A DNA stretch of 34,686 nt from JAUSFM01 sp964343705 (GTDB lineage Archaea > Nanobdellota > Nanobdellia > Woesearchaeales > UBA12501). Below the pieces are notes generated by a model that ran no database searches, was not told the DNA's origin, and was given only the letters and a program-made list of their open reading frames with translations. The position numbers and the translations under genes were made by a program. The stretch spans positions 1-34,686 of the forward strand of contig CAYFJX010000012.1 of NCBI GenBank assembly GCA_964343705.1, in the 5' to 3' direction. Numbering within the stretch: the stretch's first letter is position 1; each line of letters opens with the position of its first letter. Positions 15,580 to 20,748 of the stretch are shown piece by piece.

Positions 15580-16371
15580 CTATTCAACTACAGTCCCATT
15601 GCCTTTTTCGAGGATAATATCAGCTATAACCTTTGGCAACTCTGCTGTGTCACCTGCTTGGAAGGGACCATAAATTTCAAGGTTAGGCCCAATAAATTTG
15701 GGTTGGTCTTCTTTAAACTGCATTTTCACAGGAGATGTTTCGCCTGGTTCCTCAGCTGTTGTTGGGTTTTCAATAGGTGCTTCAGGCTGTGCTGTAAGAG
15801 TTTCAGGTTTTGCTTCTTGTGTTCCTGGTACTGATGCAGATTGTGTTTCAGTTTGAGGAGATGCTTGCTCCACTCCAGGTTCTTGCGTTGGAGGTTGTTC
15901 AGCAGGTGCTGGTTGAGGTGAAGCTTGCACTGCTGGTTGAGCAGCAGGAGTAGTAGTCATGTTCATTGCATAACTACCATTGTTTTCTAGTTGCGACAGT
16001 GTTTGCATTCGTTTGAGTTTCAGGAGTTCACACATTCTCTCAAAAATCATTTTCTCATGTTCTAACATAGTAGTCAAATCAATAATACTTTGAGGTGTAA
16101 CCACTTTAATCAGGGCCATGTTCATGACCTTACGCTCACGCCGACTATAAATTTCTTTGAGAATCTTCTTAATATTGATTGCCTGTAAGCGGTTTTGTTC
16201 TAGTTGATCATCAGAAACACTTGCATCAATTTTTCTGAGAGTTTTCACATGTTCAGTAACACGTGCATAGAATCCTGGATCTAATTTTTGCAGTTCATCC
16301 CTGCTTTTTTCTCTACGATAGAGTTCAAACAAGGTCTCATATGTGATAACTACGTCTGATGCATCTGTCAA
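15580..16371 (-). CDS. gins51: GINS complex subunit Gins51 (Gins15)
   Basis: This 263-residue replication protein carries an N-terminal helical A-domain (residues ~8-125: ITYETLFELYRREKSRDELQ, and RRERKVMNMALIKVVTPQSI) and a small C-terminal B-domain (residues ~216-263: FIGPNLEIYGPFQAGDTAEL), the order found in archaeal Gins51. GINS joins MCM and Cdc45/GAN in the replicative helicase. Unusually, the two domains are separated by a ~80-residue low-complexity linker of Pro, Ala, Gln, Thr and Glu (about 131-214), making the protein far longer than I would expect for the family. Translation starts at TTG, supported by a GAGGGGGT ribosome-binding site just upstream. Confidence 0.9.
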   Translation of the reverse strand: MTDASDVVITYETLFELYRREKSRDELQKLDPGFYARVTEHVKTLRKIDASVSDDQLEQNRLQAINIKKILKEIYSRRERKVMNMALIKVVTPQSIIDLTTMLEHEKMIFERMCELLKLKRMQTLSQLENNGSYAMNMTTTPAAQPAVQASPQPAPAEQPPTQEPGVEQASPQTETQSASVPGTQEAKPETLTAQPEAPIENPTTAEEPGETSPVKMQFKEDQPKFIGPNLEIYGPFQAGDTAELPKVIADIILEKGNGTVVE

Positions 16372-16404
16372 ATTTCTACCCCCTCACAAATTAGAAAGAT
16401 GTGG

Positions 16405-16414
16405 TTATTTAAAT
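16405..16414 (-). promoter_or_regulatory. TATA box of gins51
   Basis: ATTTAAATAA predicts a start near 16384, right at the GAGGGGGT ribosome-binding site that serves the TTG start at 16371. Confidence 0.5.
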
Positions 16415-16435
16415 GTTTTATTGGCGGAGCACAAA

Positions 16436-16446
16436 CATATATAAAG
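16436..16446 (+). promoter_or_regulatory. TATA box of the radical SAM gene
   Basis: CATATATAAAG is centred 28 nt before the ATG at 16469. It overrules the in-frame GTG at 16454. Confidence 0.7.
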
Positions 16447-16468
16447 AGGCTTAGTGTTTTTTGAGAAC

Positions 16469-17710
16469 ATGGCAAAAGTTGAGATATCCTATCGTGATTT
16501 GCAGTTTGAGGAGCATAAAGACAAAGTAAAAGTCACCCTCATGGGAAATTTTTGGTTTGAAGTACCTCAGACAGACCTGCGCGCAATTGGAGAGTTCACC
16601 ATTAGTCCCAAGAAAAGCCTGCTCTTCACAGGGGTCACCAAGGAAAAAGCAGAAAAGAAAATGGGCTTTCTCATTGCCAAGCATATTACTAACCTCAAAA
16701 GTTTCCTTTCCCACCCAGCAACCTACATCCATGCCAGCAGTGGCATTCCACTTATGGGAACACTGTTTTTTGGTATTGTTGACAAAGGCACTGACATGAT
16801 TGAAGTAAAGCCAATTGCTGGCTGTAACATGAGCTGCATGTTTTGCAGTGTTGATGAAGGACCCAAATCAAAGAAGAAACATGATTTTATTGTTGAATGT
16901 GAGTATCTTGTTGAAGAACTGGAAAAAATTCTTGATTACAAAGCTTACCAGGGAATAGATGTGTACCTTAACCCCCACGGAGAACCATTGATTTATCCTA
17001 GAATAGAACTGCTTGTTGAGAAGATAAGTAAAATAAAATGGGTTAACAAGGTTATTATTATCACCAGTGGGTTTCTCTTATCAAAAGAAAAGATTGATGC
17101 GTTTGTTGAAGGTAGTAACGGCAAGGCACAACTAAACATTTCTTTGTGTGCCATTGATCCAGAAAAAGCAAAAAAGATTGCAGGAGTTCCTGCATATAAC
17201 CTGAAAAAGTTGCTTGAGTCTATTCGTTATGCAGCGCCAAAAATGGATGTGTTACTTACTCCAGTGATTATGCACGGAGTGAATGATGATGAAATGGAAA
17301 AACTGGTTGAGTTTTCTAAGGAAGCTGGATGTAAAGATATTAAGATGCAGAACTTCTTGACCAACAAACGTGGAAGAAATCCAGTTAAGGAAATTTCATT
17401 TGAACAATTTGGCAGTGAACTCAAAGTACTTGAGGACAAGCACAAAGTTAAGTTAATGTATGACATGCACAAGCTGCCTGAGACAAAAGAGCTTCCAAGA
17501 CCGTTTAAGCGTGGTGAAGCAGTCAAAGTTAGGATTATGTGTAAAGGAAGATACAAAAACGAGTATGTAGGTGTTGCTGGTGAGCGAAGTATAGTGGTTC
17601 GCTCAGATAAGTTTAAAATGATGAGTCCAAAACAACTCATTGGTAAAGATATGAAAGTAAAGATGCAGCGTTCAAATCATAACATCTTTGTTGCTGAAGG
17701 AATAGTTTAA
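16469..17710 (+). CDS. Archaeal radical SAM protein with TRAM-like C-terminal domain
   Basis: The protein has 413 residues. The radical SAM cluster motif is CNMSCMFC (CxxxCxxC), within IEVKPIAGCNMSCMFCSVDE. Further core elements follow: YLNPHGEPLIYP (the GGEP-like strand reads HGEP) and VIIITSGFLL. After the barrel there is a region KMQNFLTNKRGRNP and, from about residue 345, a beta-barrel segment (GEAVKVRIMCKGRYKNEYVG ... NHNIFVAEGIV) resembling a TRAM RNA-binding domain. About 100 residues precede the core. It resembles the archaeal predicted Fe-S oxidoreductases of COG2100 (from memory). A modification of RNA is plausible because of the TRAM-like tail, but the substrate is unknown. Confidence 0.8.
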   Translation: MAKVEISYRDLQFEEHKDKVKVTLMGNFWFEVPQTDLRAIGEFTISPKKSLLFTGVTKEKAEKKMGFLIAKHITNLKSFLSHPATYIHASSGIPLMGTLFFGIVDKGTDMIEVKPIAGCNMSCMFCSVDEGPKSKKKHDFIVECEYLVEELEKILDYKAYQGIDVYLNPHGEPLIYPRIELLVEKISKIKWVNKVIIITSGFLLSKEKIDAFVEGSNGKAQLNISLCAIDPEKAKKIAGVPAYNLKKLLESIRYAAPKMDVLLTPVIMHGVNDDEMEKLVEFSKEAGCKDIKMQNFLTNKRGRNPVKEISFEQFGSELKVLEDKHKVKLMYDMHKLPETKELPRPFKRGEAVKVRIMCKGRYKNEYVGVAGERSIVVRSDKFKMMSPKQLIGKDMKVKMQRSNHNIFVAEGIV

Positions 17711-17860
17711 GGTGTTTCGTAAAGTCCGAAAATAATTCGTTAATTCTTCTTTTTTCCGAAGATGTTTCGATCTAGTTTGAATGTTATTCGTTGTCACCCA
17801 ATTCTCGTCGATTTTTTCTGAGCAACGCTTATTAAGGTGAAAAACAAGAAAAAAAAGTAG
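17711..17860. other. Non-coding stretch upstream of the tRNA island
   Basis: No credible ORF is seen. The stretch has repeated TTCG and CCGAA motifs and T-runs that may terminate the radical SAM transcript. Confidence 0.4.
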
Positions 17861-17893
17861 GCTTGGTTAAAAGCCAAAAGGGTATTCCACACA
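17861..17893 (+). pseudogene. Decayed tRNA copy: anticodon and variable arm of the tRNA at 17932
   Basis: About 31 nt match positions 17958-17990 of the downstream tRNA with only a few differences, mostly G to A (CTTGGTTAAAAGCCAA against CTTGGTTGAAGGCCAA, then AGGGTATTCCACAC identical). It lies 97 nt upstream in the same orientation. A weak CCCAAC/AAATC match continues to about 17922. No acceptor stem survives. Confidence 0.55.
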
Positions 17894-17931
17894 TAGTATA
17901 GTATTGCCCAACTATAAAAATCTTCCTATAT

Positions 17932-18050
17932 GGCGGCGTGGCCGAATCAGGTTAGGCACTTGGTTGAAGGCCAAGAGGGTATTCCACACCCAACACGGGT
18001 TCAAATCCCGCGTGGAAAACTCCATGCGGGTGAAAATCCCCTCGCCGCCT
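17932..18050 (+). tRNA. Class II tRNA with T-loop intron; anticodon reads GAA
   Basis: Acceptor arms GGCGGCG (17932-17938) and CGCCGCC (18043-18049) pair perfectly. There is a 3-bp D-stem GCC/GGC with the AGG D-loop core, anticodon stem CTTGG/CCAAG with loop TTGAAGG, and a long variable arm GGGT/ACCC. The T-arm is interrupted: GGGTTCAAA and TCCC flank a 31-nt intron. After removal the T-loop is TTCAAAT, and the stem has one C-C mismatch at 50-64. The mature length is 87 nt plus discriminator U (18050); no CCA is encoded. The loop reads GAA (Phe), yet the long variable arm belongs to Ser/Leu tRNAs, so the isotype is unresolved. Confidence 0.75.
18006..18036 (+). other. 31-nt tRNA intron in a bulge-helix-bulge motif (T-loop)
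   Basis: Central helix TTCA (18000-18003) pairs with TGAA (18031-18034). Three-nt bulges AAT lie at 18004-18006 and 18035-18037. The inner hairpin is CCCGCGTGGA/TCCATGCGGG (10 bp, one G-U) with loop AAAC, and the outer helix is the T-stem. This is the full archaeal splicing-endonuclease substrate. Cutting after the second bulge base places the intron between T-loop positions 59 and 60. Confidence 0.85.
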
Positions 18051-18066
18051 TTATTTTTATTTTTAG
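18050..18066 (+). terminator. T-rich tract after the first tRNA
   Basis: Runs of T interrupted by A follow the acceptor stem directly. Confidence 0.45.
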
Positions 18067-18113
18067 GATGATAGAATAAAAAAAGAAAAAAAGCGCCGTT
18101 CCCAATGGCAAAA

Positions 18114-18157
18114 GAGGGGGAAGCACAACTTGGTAGTGCAGACAGACTGAAACCCTA
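18114..18157 (+). pseudogene. tRNA-like relic with D-arm
   Basis: GCAC (18123-18126), AACTTGGTA and GTGC (18136-18139) form a canonical 4-bp D-arm with the G18-G19 loop, followed by ACTGAAAC that looks like an anticodon loop. The anticodon stem does not pair and no T-arm or matching acceptor strand is found, so it is most likely a decayed tRNA 5' half. Confidence 0.35.
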
Positions 18158-18234
18158 CAAACTACTAAATGACACAACTATTTAAATTTATTGTATGAAA
18201 TCGCAGCGGGTTGCGTGTAAAAGAAAATAAAAAA

Positions 18235-18300
18235 AAGCGTCGCATAAACTGGACGCACTGAGTTGAAACCTACAGAATGAATAGGTATTCGAGTATAAAT
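18235..18300 (+). pseudogene. Decayed tandem copy of the tRNA at 18330
   Basis: CGTCGCATAAACTGG (18238-18252) matches CGTCACATAAGCAGG of the intact gene. GCACTGAGTTGAAACCTACAG (18255-18275) matches its anticodon arm with one substitution and one extra base. A GAATA/TATTC hairpin stands where the variable arm should be. The offset to the intact gene is about 99 nt. The acceptor and T-arms are lost. Confidence 0.55.
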
Positions 18301-18329
18301 AGTTTTCGTAAAAAAGTTGATATGAAAAT

Positions 18330-18450
18330 GCCCACGTCACATAAGCAGGTATTGCGCTGAGTTGAAACCTCAGTTTGCTGGTTATACCAGCTATCCGGGT
18401 TCAAACTCCAGGCAATAACCAGTGCTTGGATGAAAATCCCGGCGTGGGCG
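18330..18450 (+). tRNA. Class II tRNA with T-loop intron; anticodon reads GAA
   Basis: Acceptor arms GCCCACG (18330-18336) and CGTGGGC (18443-18449) pair perfectly, with discriminator G at 18450 as in archaeal tRNA-Ser. The anticodon stem is CTGAG/CTCAG with loop TTGAAAC. The variable arm GCTGGT/ACCAGC is long. T-stem strands CCGGG (18395-18399) and CCCGG (18438-18442) pair only after a 31-nt intron is removed, leaving loop TTCAAAT. The mature length is about 90 nt and no CCA is encoded. The D-stem is weak (A10-C25 mismatch). The anticodon as folded is GAA, which conflicts with a Ser-type body. Confidence 0.78.
18406..18436 (+). other. 31-nt tRNA intron in a bulge-helix-bulge motif (T-loop)
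   Basis: Central helix TTCA (18400-18403) pairs with TGAA (18431-18434). Bulges are AAC (18404-18406) and AAT (18435-18437). The inner helix is TCCAGG/CTTGGA with a 12-nt loop. Position, length and bulge geometry are the same as in the intron of the other tRNA, while the intron body sequence differs. Confidence 0.87.
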
Positions 18451-18462
18451 CCCTCTTCCTAA

Positions 18463-18475
18463 AAATTTAAAAAAG
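18463..18475 (+). promoter_or_regulatory. TATA box of the glycosyltransferase gene
   Basis: AAATTTAAAAAAG is centred 27 nt before the ATG at 18496. Confidence 0.6.
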
Positions 18476-18495
18476 CACACCTTTTCCCTGGCAGC

Positions 18496-19299
18496 ATGAA
18501 ACCAAAAATACTCATAGGATGTGTAACCTACTTCAAACAAGAGCACGTACTTGAGAAATTGATTGAATCACTTCGCCGACTACGGGGTGTTGGTACAGAA
18601 TTTGACTATGATCTTATTTTCATTGATAATTCTCCTGGGAAAAGTTATTACAATAAACTACAAGACACACTTGGCAAAGCTGGACTTCCTGGACTAGCAA
18701 TGGTTGGTTATGACACTCCAAAAGACAAATCACGTATTGATAAAATTATAACAGGAAGAGCATTGATCAGACACCACTTTTTACAAAACAAAAAGTACAC
18801 ACACGTGTTTTTCTTGGACACTGATGTTATCATGCCTCCAGAAACTATTTCAAAATTACTTTCACATGACAAGCAACTTGTTGCTGGACTGTATTTAGCT
18901 TCACAAAAACTGCCGAATGGTAAGATTGACACATTCCCTGTTGGATGTGTACATCACAGTGAAGGGAAAATCAAACAATTAACTATTCCTGAAGTGTGGG
19001 AACCACAACTTATGGAAGCAAAAATTACAGGTCTTGGCTGTGTTCTTGTTAGACGTGATGTGTTAGAAAAAATTGGCTTCCGAAACATTGGTGATTCCAC
19101 TATTGGTGGTGAAGACACTGCATTCTTCCTTGATGCTCGAGCACAAGGCTTTCCACTCTTTTTAGATACAACAATTCGGTGTGATCATTACTTCTACCCA
19201 ATGGGTGATAAGAGAAACATGCCATTTATGTTTAGTCGTTATAGAAGAAACGATGACCCTGTTGAAGCGAGTTATGCATTTGATGTCAAGATGGGGTAA
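18496..19299 (+). CDS. GT2-like glycosyltransferase
   Basis: This 267-residue soluble protein starts with a GT-A type strand-helix (KILIGCVTYFKQEHVLEKLI) and has a DTDV metal/nucleotide-sugar motif near residue 110 (VFFLDTDVIMPPETI), then GLGCVLVRRDVLEKIGF and GGEDTAFFLDARAQGF, matching the acceptor and EDxxF elements of GT2 enzymes. No membrane segment is present. It probably adds sugars to surface glycans or proteins; the S-layer protein and a second GT2 protein are encoded nearby. It follows the tRNA island and has its own leaderless promoter. Confidence 0.8.
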   Translation: MKPKILIGCVTYFKQEHVLEKLIESLRRLRGVGTEFDYDLIFIDNSPGKSYYNKLQDTLGKAGLPGLAMVGYDTPKDKSRIDKIITGRALIRHHFLQNKKYTHVFFLDTDVIMPPETISKLLSHDKQLVAGLYLASQKLPNGKIDTFPVGCVHHSEGKIKQLTIPEVWEPQLMEAKITGLGCVLVRRDVLEKIGFRNIGDSTIGGEDTAFFLDARAQGFPLFLDTTIRCDHYFYPMGDKRNMPFMFSRYRRNDDPVEASYAFDVKMG

Positions 19300-19300
19300 G

Positions 19301-20104
19301 TTATGTAGGGCAATACATGATTCGAGCCCCTTGGAATCGTTGTAGAATATACTCATCCTCCCCTACAGTCACAGAAGCAAATTCGCAAACGTCTTTAGCT
19401 GGCCCATGAAAAACTTCCATCACCTGATCAGAAAAATGACGTCTCAGCTCTGCTTCAGACGTTCTTTGAGCAGCCGACCATAGCCCATCATAAACAGTAA
19501 AAGGTAACAATGTGGGATCTTGGTGATACATTGTATCAAGGACAGTTTCTACAAGGTCCCACTCCCCGCTACGTACGCGATCACTCACCACAACAAGGGG
19601 TGTCTCTGGATCACTTCGCATCCCACCAGCATCATGGAAATCACCAACCATAACAGTTCGTATATCACGGTGTGCATAGCCACCAACAATTCTTCTGGCA
19701 AGAGAAATATCTTTTTTGACCAAAGGTACACCCTCAGGAATAAAAGGATTAGAATACCGCTCTGTATCATCTGCTGATTTACCAGTTTCAACATGAAACC
19801 ACACCCCATTGATTTTATGAAAATCTTTATACGCTAACCCCGCTGTGCCATCACTCTTAATATAATTTTGAAATCTCCCATCGAGCTTACCTGAATCAAG
19901 AGATCCTTGAAGCAATTCACGCACCTCACCCAGACGATCCAAAGCAACTTCAGGCGCGCGAGTTACAATCCATAATTCTCGTTTGCTCCTCTGACAATTT
20001 ACAAAATCATGAGCCCCAGGGTAGAGATAATATTCATCATCAGGTGTGCATCCCACAAGAGTCAAATCCATATCAAGGAAAAGTATATCTTTTTTGTTAA
20101 CCAT
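19301..20104 (-). CDS. HAD-superfamily phosphatase-like hydrolase
   Basis: This 267-residue protein has HAD motif I FLDMDLTLV (nucleophile Asp11, acid Asp13), motif II in ELWIVTRAP (Thr) and motif IV MVGDFHDAGG. A lysine for motif III lies in LVKKDISLARRIV. A ~100-residue cap or tail follows the core. The substrate is unknown. The ATG at 20104 is preferred over the in-frame TTG at 20110 because a TATA box lies about 30 nt upstream. It converges on the glycosyltransferase gene with a 1-nt gap. Confidence 0.8.
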   Translation of the reverse strand: MVNKKDILFLDMDLTLVGCTPDDEYYLYPGAHDFVNCQRSKRELWIVTRAPEVALDRLGEVRELLQGSLDSGKLDGRFQNYIKSDGTAGLAYKDFHKINGVWFHVETGKSADDTERYSNPFIPEGVPLVKKDISLARRIVGGYAHRDIRTVMVGDFHDAGGMRSDPETPLVVVSDRVRSGEWDLVETVLDTMYHQDPTLLPFTVYDGLWSAAQRTSEAELRRHFSDQVMEVFHGPAKDVCEFASVTVGEDEYILQRFQGARIMYCPT

Positions 20105-20129
20105 ATACAAAAGAAGAATTAAGAGTTAC

Positions 20130-20139
20130 TATTTAAGCG
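20130..20139 (-). promoter_or_regulatory. TATA box of the HAD gene
   Basis: CGCTTAAATAG-type element on the minus strand, about 30 nt from the ATG. Confidence 0.5.
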
Positions 20140-20170
20140 TTTGTTGAATAAGAGACAAGTAACCAAAAGA

Positions 20171-20221
20171 TTTATATAACATTATTACTTTTATTATAAT
20201 TATTAAAATTAATAAGGTGAT
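20171..20221 (+). promoter_or_regulatory. Promoter, possible operator and Shine-Dalgarno of the toxin-antitoxin pair
   Basis: TTTATATAAC at 20171-20180 predicts a start near 20201. AGGTGATCC at 20215-20223 is a long match to the archaeal anti-Shine-Dalgarno sequence. Between them is an almost pure A/T stretch with TTATTA and TAATAA arms that could be the antitoxin operator. Confidence 0.5.
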
Positions 20222-20224
20222 CCC

Positions 20225-20452
20225 ATGGGAATTGTATCAGTTTCAGTGCCAGATGAACTACGTCAAAAAATGAATGCATTAGATCAAATAAATTGGTCAG
20301 CAGTAGCTCGTAAAGCATTTGAAGAGAAGATGAAAGAAATGGCCTTGCTCAAAAAAATCCAACAAAGTGAAAAACAAATAAGAGAAGGAAAAGTGCTCAA
20401 AGTAAATACCTCTATGACAGATGAGGAAATCGATGATCTGTTAATGAGCTAA
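20225..20452 (+). CDS. Antitoxin of a RelE/ParE-type system
   Basis: The 75 residues begin with a ribbon-helix-helix-like segment (IVSVSVPDELRQKMNALDQI ... NWSAVARKAFEEKM) for DNA binding, followed by a charged helical C-terminus (TSMTDEEIDDLLMS) expected to wrap the toxin. It ends 1 nt before the toxin start, the usual antitoxin-first order. It should repress its own A/T-rich promoter. Confidence 0.85.
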   Translation: MGIVSVSVPDELRQKMNALDQINWSAVARKAFEEKMKEMALLKKIQQSEKQIREGKVLKVNTSMTDEEIDDLLMS

Positions 20453-20453
20453 G

Positions 20454-20693
20454 ATGGAAATTATTTTTTCTGATGAATTTAAAAAAGAGTTCAAGAAGAT
20501 AAAAGATAAGACTACAAGGATAAAAATCATTAAACAATTGAAAAAATTATCTGAAACACCAGAAGCAGGAAAACCATTAAGATATACATTGAAAAATCAT
20601 CGCAGTGTCAGAGTTGCGCCGTTTAGAATTATTTACAGAATTGAACAAGACAAAATCATAATTAATTGTTTTGACCATCGAAGAGATGCTTAA
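20454..20693 (+). CDS. RelE/ParE-family toxin
   Basis: The 79 residues show the compact RelE fold: EIIFSDEFKKEFKKIKDKTT, then GKPLRYTLKNHRSVRVAPFR with the basic strand, and a C-terminal IIINCFDHRRDA. Members cleave mRNA in the ribosome or inhibit gyrase. Arg and His residues in NHRSVRVAPFR and DHRRD are the likely functional side chains. It converges with the S-layer gene. Confidence 0.88.
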   Translation: MEIIFSDEFKKEFKKIKDKTTRIKIIKQLKKLSETPEAGKPLRYTLKNHRSVRVAPFRIIYRIEQDKIIINCFDHRRDA

Positions 20694-20704
20694 GCCTTAT
20701 TGTT

Positions 20705-20742
20705 GTTGAGAAGAAAAAAAAGAAAAAAAGAAAAAAAGGTTT
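20705..20742 (-). terminator. T-rich terminator of the S-layer gene
   Basis: The plus strand is an almost unbroken A-run with single G interruptions, so the S-layer transcript reads through about 30 U-rich positions right after its stop. Confidence 0.6.
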
Positions 20743-20748
20743 TTCAAC

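Noticed and set aside
18093..18180. Possible box C/D or H/ACA guide RNA around GATGATAG/CTGA motifs
   Set aside because: The C-box-like motif at 18068 is poor, D' and C' boxes are missing, and the tRNA D-arm-like hairpin explains the structure better.
17861..18300. Split (trans-spliced) tRNA halves as in Nanoarchaeum
   Set aside because: The fragments repeat parts already present in the intact tRNAs, lack complementary GC-rich leaders, and no matching 3' halves were found. Decay of tandem copies fits better.
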